Positions 16,064 to 26,116 of a DNA stretch of 64,000 nucleotides are shown here, piece by piece. Under the pieces are notes generated by a model. It was not told the origin of the DNA. It ran no database searches and saw only the letters and a program-made list of their open reading frames with translations. Source of the DNA: an uncultured Paracoccaceae bacterium (GTDB lineage: Bacteria; Pseudomonadota; Alphaproteobacteria; Rhodobacterales; Rhodobacteraceae). Positions within the stretch are counted from its first letter, which is position 1, and the number at the start of each line of letters is the position of its first letter. The stretch is taken from the NCBI GenBank assembly GCA_905182165.1, contig CAJJAK010000002.1:1-64000 (forward strand). The letters run 5' to 3'. The translations under genes were made by a program, and so were the position numbers.

Positions 16064-16591
16064 CTATTTCGAGATCTGCGTGAATTCCAACTCAACTGGT
16101 GTAGCTCTACCAAAAATGGACACTGTGACTTTCAATCGCTGATTTTCATCATCAACGTCCTCAACCATTCCAGAAAATCCTTCAAACGGACCATCAGTGA
16201 CGTTTACCTGCTCACCCATTTCAAATGTTATCAGTGATCGTGGAGATTCCACACCCTCTTCAACTCTATTTAATATCGTATTAACTTCAGCGTCCCGCAT
16301 CGGTGAAGGTTTACCTTGTTGACCCAGAAAACCAGTAACCTTATTTAACGAATTAATGATATGATAACCCTTATCAGTCATTTCCATCTTTATCAAAACA
16401 TAACCTGGCATGAACCTTCTCTCTGAAGTAACTTTTTTTCCACGCCTAATTTCTAAAACTTCTTCGGTTGGCACGAGAACCTCTTCAATCTCATTTGAAA
16501 GGCCCTCCTGCTCAACGGCATGCAAGATTTGCTCCGCAATCTTCTTCTCATAATTCGAGAGAACACTGATCGAATACCACCGCTTAGCCAT
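16064..16591 (-). CDS. nusG: transcription elongation factor NusG
   Basis: Bridges RNA polymerase and ribosome or Rho. The product has 175 residues from MAKRWYSISVLSNYEKK; the frame is open three codons further but MAKRWY is the family start. It has the NGN domain (residues 1-115; PGYVLIKMEMTD) and the C-terminal KOW domain (VNVTDGPFEGFSGMVEDVD). It lies between secE and rplK, the standard order. Confidence 0.96.
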   Translation of the reverse strand: MAKRWYSISVLSNYEKKIAEQILHAVEQEGLSNEIEEVLVPTEEVLEIRRGKKVTSERRFMPGYVLIKMEMTDKGYHIINSLNKVTGFLGQQGKPSPMRDAEVNTILNRVEEGVESPRSLITFEMGEQVNVTDGPFEGFSGMVEDVDDENQRLKVTVSIFGRATPVELEFTQISK

Positions 16592-16767
16592 TATCAACAC
16601 AACCCTTTTCTAAGTCAAAAGACCGATTTACAAACAATTTCACCACTTACCTTATTGTTTTCCCAAACAAAAACCGCGCACAATACGAATCGTTGTACGC
16701 GATGAATTCTATTGATGTCCGACCTAACCCTCAAATCATTATAAATCAAGTACTTTTAACAGGAATT

Positions 16768-16953
16768 TTATGCACCAATAACCAAAGACAGACCAAATCT
16801 AATCGCTAAGTCTATCAAAGAGAAAAATGTGGCTGTTAACGCTGCCATTATAAAAACCATTACTGTTGTTAATAAGGTTTCTCTTCTGGTTGGCCAAACA
16901 ACTTTTGAGACCTCTGCTCTTACTTGCTGAATAAACTGAAATGGATTGGTCAT
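16768..16953 (-). CDS. secE: preprotein translocase subunit SecE
   Basis: Small inner-membrane subunit that clamps SecY. The product has 61 residues in the short one-helix form, with the conserved amphipathic QVRAEVSKVVWPTRRETL followed by one membrane helix. Start taken at MTNPF (one codon inside the first ATG). No tRNA-Trp gene is visible upstream, unlike in many bacteria. Confidence 0.94.
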   Translation of the reverse strand: MTNPFQFIQQVRAEVSKVVWPTRRETLLTTVMVFIMAALTATFFSLIDLAIRFGLSLVIGA

Positions 16954-17059
16954 CACAAATTTTAATCCTAATACCGCGTTATAACTTTAATGCACATACG
17001 AGTTCAAAACGATTATTGCAAGAGATGTAACAATCTATTTTCAAGAAGAACCCCTATAA

Positions 17060-17530
17060 TTAGTCAAAACGTGGTTTTTTCTGTTTAGGCAAAAGCATTT
17101 TGAAAACTAAAACCTGCGCGTAATCAAACTTACCTCTTTTTACACCAATTGATTTAAAGTATGAAGCATCAGGATCATAAGTTTTAATTACCTCAAATAA
17201 CTCATCAACAGCCACATCAGTAACATTAATTAAAGTTGGCACGAGTAAATAACCTACAATAGGTTTTGGGTTTTTATCCATAAATATGAAATGATGGGGG
17301 TCTTTACCAATTACCCTAATTAAATGCTTACCTTTTAAAGTTACCCCAATTAAACCAGCATCCACCCAATTCAAAAACCCTATTGTCTCTTTCTTTCCAT
17401 CACAGCAAAATTTCTCAAATTCTATAGAAAACTCATCCCAATGCATAAATTGTATCGTGTCATCCCATTTTGGGGCAGATTTTAAATGTGACGTCAGCCA
17501 ACCTGTATTTACATGAATAGCCAATACCAA
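17060..17530 (-). CDS. hypothetical protein, 156 residues
   Basis: Not recognised. The start is TTG (17530) with AGGAG nine bases upstream, which supports it being a real gene. Soluble, mixed sequence, no signal peptide or membrane helix, with two adjacent Cys (FCCDGKK) and aromatic-rich blocks (HHFIFMDKNPKP). It has no clear paralogue in the window. It is 104 bases upstream of secE on the same strand and could share transcription with it. Base composition matches its neighbours. Function unknown. Confidence 0.7.
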   Translation of the reverse strand: MVLAIHVNTGWLTSHLKSAPKWDDTIQFMHWDEFSIEFEKFCCDGKKETIGFLNWVDAGLIGVTLKGKHLIRVIGKDPHHFIFMDKNPKPIVGYLLVPTLINVTDVAVDELFEVIKTYDPDASYFKSIGVKRGKFDYAQVLVFKMLLPKQKKPRFD

Positions 17531-17573
17531 AATTATCTCCTGGAAAGGGATAATAAAAGCAAAACACCATCTT

Positions 17574-18552
17574 TTAATTTTTTTCCTGTACTAAGTCATT
17601 TTTTTGATTAATAAAAACGCCTACCAATGGCAACGAAAGCATCCACCCAGGCATCGTCCAATGTGGGAACCCTTCTGCACCCAAAATATAAAGGATGGCT
17701 AGTAAATTAATCATTTAGTGGTGAGGAGGTTTTTCGTATTCTATTGGAGGAAAAAAACATCCAGATTGATAAAAAAATTGTGGGAGGTAGCAGATAAATT
17801 AGTTGACCAGAAAACATTTTCATAAAATTAATCAAACTAAATTCAGCATTTGCTCTATCAGTATGAAAGGTTAGTGAAGGCCAACCCTCATAAAAATTCC
17901 AAATCAACGTTGGTAAAAATCCTAACACCCCAACTAATGCGACAATCCAAATTCGAGAATGCAAAATCCAATACACTCGTTTTTTAGATGCAAGAAAGTA
18001 TAACAAAAGTGACATCGGCACTAAAATAGCATGATACTTAGAAAGAAATGATAGTGCCAAACAGACGCCTACCAAAAACAATTGTATATTATAATTAATT
18101 TTAGAATTTTGTGATCTTATAAATAAGAATATAGTCATACATATTGCGGCATTTAATGGGCCGTCAGGTACGACAAAAACACCACCTGAGAAGAAGAAGA
18201 AGGGTGAAACTGAATATAAAAACGCACCCCAAAAAGCTGCATCTCTTCCTCTAATAAGAATTCCAATGCCATACAATGCATAAACCGTTACACATCCAAA
18301 GATAATAGCAGGTAATCTGTAAACAAGCAGAGCTTCAAATCCAAAAAATTTACTAAAAATATTAGGGGCCCAAAAACTTAATGGAGGATGATCATAGTAG
18401 CTCCAATCAAGTTGCCTACCCACAGTAATTTGATATGCCTCATCAACACCCAAGGGGAGATAATGCGCAAATATGAGACGAGCAACGAGAAAAGAAATAA
18501 ATAAATAGGTAAAGTCACTATATTTAAAAAAATTTAATCTAGTATCCAACAC
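17574..18552 (-). pseudogene. ArnT/PMT-type glycosyltransferase, broken at the 3' end
   Basis: Integral membrane glycosyltransferase of the GT-C class, which uses polyprenyl-phosphate sugar donors. The intact 281 residues have the family LGVDEAYY-like acidic loop (LPLGVDEAYQI), DHPPLSFW and GVFVVPDGPLNA, with at least seven membrane helices. The frame ends at 17707. Another frame resumes MINLLAILYILG...PHWTMPGWML and runs to a TAA at 17574. PHWTMPGW is typical family sequence, so this is the same gene out of frame. Even joined it is about 325 residues, well short of the usual 480-550. It follows the GT2/GtrA gene by 6 bases and likely worked with it in envelope sugar transfer. Confidence 0.7.
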
Positions 18553-18558
18553 GCATTA

Positions 18559-19695
18559 TCACCTAACTCGCCAAGTAAGCCACTTTGAAGACATAAAATT
18601 CCATAAAGAACTTATTACTGATCCAAAAAAGCTAGCTAAAATCCACAAGGGAACAAAATTATAAACCAAATTTGCAACAGCGACATTAGCGACTGCCCCT
18701 AACGAGCAAACAAAGTAAAATGACAAAAGTCCAAATAAAATATACTTACCACTCAATGATTGATCTCGATAAGTTAAAATATTATTTAAAAAGAAATTTG
18801 AGGTCATAGCCAATATTACTGCCAAAATTTGAGAATAAAAAAAACTTAAAAACATTACGTTCAGAAAAATCCCAACCATTAATAGTTGTACCAAAATACC
18901 TGTCAAACCAACAAATAAAAATAAGACAAATCTAATACTTATGGCCCCACCAGTTAACCGCGCCAAGATTAGTCCAAAATATTCTAATGTTACTGCGCTA
19001 TCCATCTTGCTTTGACCGTATTGGCGTTCTTTAAAAACAAAAGGGATTTCCTTAATTTTCCAACTACCTCTAGATGCAGACAAAAGGTCTGTAAGAATTT
19101 TAAAGCCCTGCCTTTGCAACTCCCCAACAACATCTCTGAAACTTTCTAATTTAATCATAAAAAATCCACTCATTGGATCTTGAACGCGGATTTTCAACAA
19201 CTTGCGAGCCATTACAGTAGCCATGTCACTACCAAAACTACGGATTCCAGACAAACCATTACCAGAGGAGCCTCCCTCAACATTTCGAGAGCCTATTACT
19301 AGATTTAGTTCAGGATCAGCATTAAATGATGCTATCATTGAAATCAGAACCGTTTCATCATGCTGCAAATCACCATCCATTACGGCTACGTATGGTGCAG
19401 CACTAGATAATATACCTTCGATGCATGCACCAGAGAGCCCTCGCCGTCCAATCCTATGAATTACTCTGACATCTAAGCGAGTTCTAGCTAATTCTCTTAC
19501 CTCATCTGCCGTTCCATCAGGACTATCATCATCTACAAAGACAACTTCCCAATTTATATCAACTAAAGCCTTATCTAAAAGTGAGACTAGGGGCCTTACA
19601 TTAAGCTTTTCATTGTATGTAGGAACCACAATAGTGAGCGCTATATCTTTGTTGTCATCATATTTTATTTGCACTACGCCCATCCTTAATTGCAT
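18559..19695 (-). CDS. GT2 polyprenyl-phosphate glycosyltransferase with GtrA domain
   Basis: Dolichol-phosphate-mannose-synthase-like enzyme. Residues 15-230 are a GT2 domain with VVPTYNEKLNV, VDDDSPDGT, the RGLSGACIEG block and the DXD-like MDGDLQHD. Residues 250-378 are a GtrA domain with four membrane helices, fused as in many alphaproteobacteria. It would load a sugar on a lipid carrier and help flip it. It is directly upstream of the ArnT-like gene, which would use that product. The start could also be the ATG four codons in (MGVVQ). Confidence 0.88.
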   Translation of the reverse strand: MQLRMGVVQIKYDDNKDIALTIVVPTYNEKLNVRPLVSLLDKALVDINWEVVFVDDDSPDGTADEVRELARTRLDVRVIHRIGRRGLSGACIEGILSSAAPYVAVMDGDLQHDETVLISMIASFNADPELNLVIGSRNVEGGSSGNGLSGIRSFGSDMATVMARKLLKIRVQDPMSGFFMIKLESFRDVVGELQRQGFKILTDLLSASRGSWKIKEIPFVFKERQYGQSKMDSAVTLEYFGLILARLTGGAISIRFVLFLFVGLTGILVQLLMVGIFLNVMFLSFFYSQILAVILAMTSNFFLNNILTYRDQSLSGKYILFGLLSFYFVCSLGAVANVAVANLVYNFVPLWILASFFGSVISSLWNFMSSKWLTWRVR

Positions 19696-19960
19696 TTAAT
19701 AATCTTGCAACTCACATTAATGAATAAATTTGAAACTTGTAATATCTAATATTAAAGTTGGAAGGGAAAGAACTTAATTTCCATACACCACTGGTTAAAT
19801 CACAACAGATTTTTACTTAACTAATTGGTTATTAAAATGGAGTTCTTTTAAAAATTAATTTCTTTTCATTGTAAACTTTTTTAAAAAGTTCAATCAAATC
19901 AATTTCATCTTCTTCAACACCACCATATCAATAAAGATGAAGTGGTATTTTAATTTTTAA
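19696..19960. other. AT-rich gap
   Basis: No coding sequence or RNA gene seen. An inverted repeat TTCATCTT...AAGATGAA (about 19906-19941) is followed on the plus strand by T-rich sequence, but no plus-strand gene precedes it. Confidence 0.4.
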
Positions 19961-20357
19961 TTACTCTACCACTCTTTCCCAAGTTTGTGCCTGGCAAATT
20001 CCCCAAACACATCCGCTAACATCCAAAGTCGCTCCCTTGAGAACCATTTTTGAACTATATGTCTTATCATTTACAGGATTCCAAATTTTACCTTTTTTAT
20101 AGGTTTCATCACCGTTTATTTCCATTCCCCAAATAATAGGCTTTCCCTTATGTTCGTAATCTTCAGAAACTTTTCCATCAGATAGATAAGCGTTCAAGAT
20201 TTCACCACAAATCAATCCATCACAATCGTAAATTTTCACTTGAAGCCATCCGCCAGTTTCCTCATTAACCGCTGTTTTCCAAATGCCATTGGATTGATCT
20301 CCTGCAAAAACTGGTGATGCTATCAACTTCTCCACAGTGGCACATTAATTTTTTCAT
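19961..20357 (-). CDS. DUF2147 family protein, disturbed signal peptide
   Basis: DUF2147 proteins are small, usually exported, of unknown function. Recognisable are GIWKTAV...WLQVKIYDCDGLICGEIL and the ending GATLDVSGCVWGICQAQTW. The frame is open only from a GTG at 20335 (VEKLIASPVFAGDQ). An ATG with MKKLMC at 20357 lies one base out of frame and could be the true start of a signal peptide cleaved near VFA-GD. A single extra base would explain this. Divergent from hom. Confidence 0.75.
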
Positions 20358-20582
20358 TTTATTCTCCCTTTATCGCATTTACTTATAATAAATTTAGCGA
20401 TTTCATTCAAGATTTTAAACCTACTTATTATATATGATATACCGTCTATAAGTTAATCTCAATTTTTTTTCAAGAATGTCAATCAAGATAACAAATTTTG
20501 AAATAACCATTTAAAAATCTTCAAAGACTTGATAGCTAGCTAAAAAATTAATAGCTAACTTTCAAAGAAAAGAGAAAACTTT
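20358..20582. other. divergent intergenic region before hom
   Basis: About 225 AT-rich bases between the divergent DUF2147 gene and hom, likely holding both promoters. No operator or riboswitch could be recognised. Confidence 0.35.
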
Positions 20583-21869
20583 ATGGGTAGTGCTTTAAAA
20601 ATTGGCATAGCTGGCTTAGGAACTGTTGGGGCAGGTGTCGTTAAAATTTTACGTTCACACTCCAGATTAATCACATCTCGTAGTGGTAAATCAGTTGAGC
20701 TTAAAGCAATTTCAGCTAGATCAAGATCAAAAGATCGAGGTGTCAGTTTAGAGGGTCTTAGTTGGGAAAGTGATATAATTGAGTTAGCAGGAAGAAGCGA
20801 TATCGATGTTTTTGTTGAACTTATTGGCGGAGATGGAAATCCTGCCAAAGAAGCTATCGAAACAGCACTTAAATCAGGAAAACACGTAATTACAGCAAAT
20901 AAAGCGCTATTGGCAAAGCACGGGCAGGAACTGGCGGAACTGGCAGAAAAAAATAATGTTTCTTTAAAGTTTGAAGCAGCTGTCGCCGGTGGAATACCTG
21001 CGGTAAAAGCATTAACAGAAAGCTTAGCAGGTAATAAAATCAACCGGATAATGGGTGTTATGAACGGAACCTGTAATTATATTCTCACGAGGATGGAAAC
21101 CTCAAATTTGCCTTATGAGACAGTATTTAACGAAGCACAAAAGCTTGGCTATCTAGAAGCAGATCCAACATTAGACACCGGCGGAATTGATGCTGGCCAT
21201 AAACTAGCCATTTTATCCTCAATAGCTTTTGGAACTCAAATCGACTTCAAGGCAGTAGTTACCCAAGGCATAGAATTAGTTTCTATTCAGGATATAGAAC
21301 AAGCAAGAGAAATGGGCTATCGAATTAAACTTTTAGGCGTAAGTCAGATGACAGATGAGGGGCTTGAGCAAAGGATGCAACCCTGTTTAGTCTCTGCAAA
21401 CTCTCCTATTGGGCAGCTTGAAAATGCTATGAATATGATAATTTTTGATGGGGATCACTCTGGACAAATAATTTTGCGTGGCGCTGGCGCTGGAGAAGGA
21501 CCAACTTCCTCAGCTGTGATGTCTGATATTATTGATATCGCAAGAGGTAATAAAATTCCAACGTTTGGACAATCTGCAAACAGCTTGATAAAGATGAAGC
21601 CAGTTCTTACCTCAACCCCAGCAGCCTACTACATAAGAACAAAACTAGAAGATTCTCCTGGTGTTTTAGCAAAAATGGCTACCGCTCTAGGTAACAATGG
21701 AATTTCGATTGACCAAATGCGCCAAACACAACATGCAGACGTCGCAGCTCCTGTTGTGATAGTAACCCACAAAACTTTGCCAGAAACATTAAACAAAGCG
21801 TTAAGAGAAGTCTTGAAAACTGGTGTTACATTAGAGGCCCCAGTTGCTCTAAGAATTGAAGATGTCTAG
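20583..21869 (+). CDS. hom: homoserine dehydrogenase
   Basis: Reduces aspartate semialdehyde to homoserine for threonine and methionine. The product has 428 residues. The NAD(P)-binding motif GLGTVGAGVVK is at residues 10-20, the catalytic part has VMNGTCNYILTRM, EAQKLGYLEADPTLD and GIDAGHKLAIL, and residues 345-428 form an ACT regulatory domain (YYIRTKLEDSPGVLAKMA), so feedback by threonine is likely. Complete, first of hom-glpX-recJ. Confidence 0.97.
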   Translation: MGSALKIGIAGLGTVGAGVVKILRSHSRLITSRSGKSVELKAISARSRSKDRGVSLEGLSWESDIIELAGRSDIDVFVELIGGDGNPAKEAIETALKSGKHVITANKALLAKHGQELAELAEKNNVSLKFEAAVAGGIPAVKALTESLAGNKINRIMGVMNGTCNYILTRMETSNLPYETVFNEAQKLGYLEADPTLDTGGIDAGHKLAILSSIAFGTQIDFKAVVTQGIELVSIQDIEQAREMGYRIKLLGVSQMTDEGLEQRMQPCLVSANSPIGQLENAMNMIIFDGDHSGQIILRGAGAGEGPTSSAVMSDIIDIARGNKIPTFGQSANSLIKMKPVLTSTPAAYYIRTKLEDSPGVLAKMATALGNNGISIDQMRQTQHADVAAPVVIVTHKTLPETLNKALREVLKTGVTLEAPVALRIEDV

Positions 21870-21929
21870 TGTTGCTATTATTGCATCCGTTAAATACATA
21901 ATAAAAAATAGATAATTAAGGGTAAAAGT

Positions 21930-22880
21930 ATGTCCGAAAAAATAGAATACTCCGATAGAATGCTCTCATTAGGTTTAGCTAGAGTAACTGAGGCTGCAGC
22001 TTTGGCGTCAGCAAAATTAATTGGCCGAGGTGATGAAAAAGCGGCTGATCAGGCTGCAGTTGATGCGATGCGCGTGGAATTAAATAAACTCGAAATAAAT
22101 GGGGTAGTAGTGATTGGAGAAGGTGAGAGAGATGAAGCTCCTATGCTATATATTGGCGAAGAGGTTGGAAAAGGAAATGGACCAAATGTGGACATTGCAT
22201 TAGATCCACTAGAAGGGACCACTCTTACCGCAAAAGATATGCCAAATGCGTTGGCAGTTATTGCAGTTGGACCCAGAAATACTATGCTGCATGCTCCGGA
22301 CGTTTACATGGACAAACTGGCATTTGGCCCTGGCTTTGAAAATGATTTAATACATTTAGAAATGTCACCTACCGAACGAATAAAAATATTAGCAAAAACA
22401 AAAAGATGTGGTGTTGATGAAATTACTGTTTGCATTTTGGAAAGACCACGACACGAGGATCTCATTGAAGAAGTTAGAATAGCTGGAGCTTCAATCAGAT
22501 TAATCACTGATGGTGATGTTGCAGGTGTTATGCATTGTGCAGAATCAGAAAAAACAGGGATTGATATTTATATGGGATCTGGGGGAGCACCAGAAGGTGT
22601 GTTGGCAGCAGCAGCCTCTGAAATGCATGGGTGGGCAAATGACAAGGACGCTTAATTCCTGCTTTAGAAATGATGATGAAAAAAAACGCGCTTATAGTGT
22701 TGAATAAAAGATTTGAATAAAAACTTTCATGATTTATATCATACTGCCTAAACCCATAATAAGCTTCTTGTTTATGATGTAAAAAGATCCTTAAACTTTA
22801 TTGAAACAGACACCATGCTCATGAGGTCTAGAACTGGCTCAATCCGTCGTTTGAATTACCGACAAAAAATAAATAGGTAA
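21930..22880 (+). CDS. glpX: class II fructose-1,6-bisphosphatase, damaged 3' third
   Basis: Gluconeogenic phosphatase. Residues 1-229 are clean GlpX: GEGERDEAP metal site, DPLEGTT, and GGAPEGVLAAAA. The frame then shifts by one near 22617; the other frame reads LKCMGGQM...FRNDDEKKRAYSV. It returns to the first frame near 22704 (IKDLNKNF), meets an in-frame TAA at 22749, then continues DVKRSLNFIETDTMLMRSRTGSIRR to a TAA at 22878. The full span gives about 316 residues, the normal length, so no large piece is missing. SD AAGGG precedes the ATG. Local sequence error or recent decay cannot be told apart. Confidence 0.9.
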
Positions 22881-22886
22881 GTAAAA

Positions 22887-24633
22887 ATGGCACCAGCTTT
22901 TGCCAATGTTGAGAGCTCCTTGACTGGACGACGGTGGATTGGTTTACCAAACGAAATTCTTCGTCAAGGATTGGCTATTTCACAGGAGTTGCAACTTCCA
23001 GAAATTGTGAGCCGCGCAATAGCTACTCAGGGCATAGAAAGAGAACATGCCCAATCTTTTTTAGATGCTAAAATAAAAACTCTAATGCCAAATCCAAAAT
23101 CTTTTAAAGATGTTGAAAAGGCACTTTCAGTATAATTGATGCAATTAATAAAAACAATTTTTTGCCATATTTTCTGATTATGATGTTGATGGCGCTGCCT
23201 CAGGGGCGCTCTTGCATAACTGGCTCAGAGAGCTTGGTATTTCTTGTACCATATATATCCCAGACAGAATAAAAGAAGGATTTGGGCCAAATACTACCGC
23301 CATGAAAAAATTGTCCAAAACTCATGATTTAATTATCTGTTTAGATAGTGGTACCGTTGCTTTTGAGAGCATTTTAGCTGCAAAACCTACTGATGTGATT
23401 GTTGTAGATCACCACTTAGCTGAAGAAACACTACCAGATGCATTCGCTATTGTTAATCCAAATCGTCAAGATGAGATGGGGGAGTTTAAATACCTATGCG
23501 CCACTGGAATGCTCTTTATTTTACTGGTAGAAGCAAATACTCAATTAAAAAAAGATAAATTAAAAACTCCAAATTTATTGAATTTTTTAGATCTGGTTGC
23601 CTTAGCTACCATTGCTGATGTGGCACCTCTAGTTGGATTAAATAGAGCATTTGTAAAACAAGGGTTAATTGTAATGGCAACTAGGACAAATCCTGGCTTG
23701 AACTCATTATGTGACGTATGCAAACTTACTTCTCCACCCAGTGCATATGATCTTGGTTTTTTGCTGGGTCCTAGAATTAATGCTGGTGGAAGAATTGGAA
23801 GTGCCAAATTAGGCATTGAATTATTAGTTGCTCAAACAGATTTTGAAGCCGAGGTAATAGCTACTAAACTCAATGCGTTAAATATTGAACGCCGTGAAAT
23901 AGAAAAGAAAGTTCTAGAAGAAGCGAATAATCAATTAAGTGCTCGCGACCTTAACAGCCCTTTACTATGGGCATCTAAAGAAGGTTGGCATCCAGGTGTA
24001 GTTGGAATTGTGGCAGCTAGAATAAAAGAAAAATATAATCGACCAGCAATAGTGATTGGCCTAGAAAATGGGCTTGGCTCCGGATCGGCAAGATCAATAA
24101 AAGGAATTGATATTGGCTCCGCCGTAACAAGACTAACCAGAGAAAATTTAATCATTAAAGGAGGCGGTCACAGTATGGCAGCCGGGCTCTCATTAACCAA
24201 TGATCAAATACCTAAAGCTATGGAAAGACTAACGAGCCTATTAGTAGCAAACGGTGCTGATAACATACCTCCAGCCGATCTAACCATTACAGGGCTGCTG
24301 ATGTGCAGAGCAGCAACCGAAGAGCTCGTTTTGAATTTTGAAAGAGCCGGCCCTTTTGGTGCAAGTGCCCCTGCACCAAAAATAGCACTTTTAAATCAAA
24401 AAATCTTATTTTCTAAACGTGCTGGTGAAAACCATCTTAGATTAACAGTTTCTGATGATAGTGGTGGAAAAATTGATGTTATTGCATTTAAAGCATTTGA
24501 TACTCCAATTGGAGAGGCACTTGAAAATCATAATGGCCTTAGATTTCATTTAGTAGGTCAATTACAAATTGATGATTGGGGTGGGCGCAAACGCGTAAAA
24601 TTCAATCTTAAAGATGCCGCTCTTGCAAAATAA
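22887..24633 (+). CDS. recJ: single-stranded-DNA exonuclease RecJ, two missing bases
   Basis: 5'-3' ssDNA exonuclease of recombination and mismatch repair. The first part ends at 23135 (FKDVEKALSV). The second frame is readable from FAIFSDYDVDGAASGALLHNWL, the DHH motif I region, with DHHLAEETLPDA and LGPRINAGGRIG after it, and the DHHA1 GGGHSMAAGLSL. One base is missing near 23131 and another in a T-run near 23160; restoring both gives 582 residues, the usual length. The second break lies beside catalytic motif I, so the sequence as given would be inactive. Confidence 0.92.
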
Positions 24634-24714
24634 TAAATATAATATCAGAAATTAATTTGAATATTTCGCTTGCAACACTGTTTCGCTCAAACTACAACGC
24701 GGTCACGAAATAGT

Positions 24715-24789
24715 GGTCCCTTCGTCTATCGGTTAGGACGCCAGGTTTTCAACCTGGAAAGAGGGGTTCAATTCCCCTAGGGACTACCA
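24715..24789 (+). tRNA. tRNA-Glu(UUC)
   Basis: Complete cloverleaf of 75 bases with CCA encoded. Acceptor GGTCCCT / AGGGACT (one G-U), anticodon stem CCAGG/CCTGG with loop TTTTCAA giving anticodon UUC, T-arm GGGG-TTCAATT-CCCC. Followed by a terminator-like hairpin. Confidence 0.95.
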
Positions 24790-24798
24790 TTTCTAATC

Positions 24799-24838
24799 CT
24801 AAACAACTTAAAATTTTAAGGGTTTAGAGCCTATTTTT
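24799..24838 (+). terminator. terminator after tRNA-Glu
   Basis: CTAAAC aa CTTAAAATTTTAAG g GTTTAG forms a long AT-rich stem, and TTTTT follows a few bases later, ten bases after the tRNA 3' end. Confidence 0.6.
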
Positions 24839-25003
24839 AGAAAAGCTTTAGATTATGCAATTTTTTTCAATTTTTTTCTTTTAATATTATTACAATATTG
24901 CAATAATTTGATGTAGGTGCAAAACTTTTGCGAATCGTTAATTAATTTGGAAATAAACCAACGCTTTTTCGCAAATGAACTAATTTTAAAAGGAATTATA
25001 ATT

Positions 25004-26116
25004 ATGAGAACCCGTGCTGCAGTAGCTTTAGAGGCTGGTAAACCACTTGAGATAATGGAAGTTAACCTTGAAGGGCCAAAAGCCGGCGAAGTATTAATGG
25101 AAGTAAAAGCAACTGGATTATGTCATACGGATGAATTCACTCGATCTGGTGCGGATCCTGAAGGAGTATTTCCTGCAATTTTAGGTCATGAAGGAGCAGG
25201 TATTGTTTTAGAAGTTGGAGAAGGTGTGACATCAGTAAAGCCAGGTGATCATGTAATACCTTTATATACTCCAGAATGTCGTGAATGCGATTATTGCTTA
25301 AATCCAAAGACAAATTTATGCCAAGCAATACGAACCACTCAAGGGCAAGGCGTAATGCCAGATGGAACGTCAAGATTTTCAATGCTAGATGGCACACCGA
25401 TTTTGCACTACATGGGATGTTCAACATTTGCAAACCATACGGTTTTACCCGAAATTGCTTTAGCAAAAGTAAGACCTGACGCTCCTTTTGACAAGATTTG
25501 TTATATTGGATGTGGCGTTACTACTGGTATAGGAGCAGTTATCAACACAGCAAAAGTTGAAATTGGCTCGCGGGCAATAGTATTTGGACTTGGAGGCATT
25601 GGATTAAATGTTGTACAAGGACTGCGACTTGCTGGTGCAGATCAAATTGTTGGAGTTGATCTAAACGCTGGAAGAATTGAAATGGCCACACGCTTTGGAA
25701 TGACGGATTTTGTTAACCCAACAGACGTGTCGGGCGATATGGTTGAGCATTTAGTTGCGTTAACTAAGGGTGGTGCTGATTATACGTTTGATGCCACTGG
25801 GAATGTATCAGTGATGCGTACAGCATTAGAGGCTGCACACAAAGGCTGGGGCGAAAGCATTATAATTGGTGTGGCTCCCGCTGGTGCAGAAATTTCAACT
25901 CGACCTTTCCAATTAGTAACTGGTCGGACTTGGAAAGGCACTGCTTTTGGAGGTGTTAGAGGAAGAACTGAAATTCCAAAAATAGTTGATTGGTACATGG
26001 ATGGTAAAATTGAGATTGATCCTATGATTACACACAAAATGCCATTGGAAGATATTAATAAGGGTTTTGATTTAATGCATGAAGGGAAATCCATAAGGGC
26101 AGTAGTGGAATTTTAA
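25004..26116 (+). CDS. adhC: S-(hydroxymethyl)glutathione dehydrogenase / class III alcohol dehydrogenase
   Basis: Zinc- and NAD-dependent oxidation of S-hydroxymethylglutathione, the main formaldehyde disposal step, and possibly S-nitrosoglutathione reduction. The start is [14 protein letters not shown] with AAAAGG upstream; earlier in-frame codons are not conserved. There are 370 residues. Catalytic zinc ligands are Cys40 and His62-Glu63 (GHEGAG) with a later Cys in YIGCGVTTG; structural-zinc cysteines are in [17 protein letters not shown]. The NAD site is [13 protein letters not shown]. The next gene starts one base after its stop. Confidence 0.95.
   Translation: MRTRAAVALEAGKPLEIMEVNLEGPKAGEVLMEVKATGLCHTDEFTRSGADPEGVFPAILGHEGAGIVLEVGEGVTSVKPGDHVIPLYTPECRECDYCLNPKTNLCQAIRTTQGQGVMPDGTSRFSMLDGTPILHYMGCSTFANHTVLPEIALAKVRPDAPFDKICYIGCGVTTGIGAVINTAKVEIGSRAIVFGLGGIGLNVVQGLRLAGADQIVGVDLNAGRIEMATRFGMTDFVNPTDVSGDMVEHLVALTKGGADYTFDATGNVSVMRTALEAAHKGWGESIIIGVAPAGAEISTRPFQLVTGRTWKGTAFGGVRGRTEIPKIVDWYMDGKIEIDPMITHKMPLEDINKGFDLMHEGKSIRAVVEF

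Noticed and set aside
19906..19950. Terminator on the plus strand before DUF2147
   Set aside because: A stem and T-rich tail are visible, but there is no plus-strand gene upstream to terminate.
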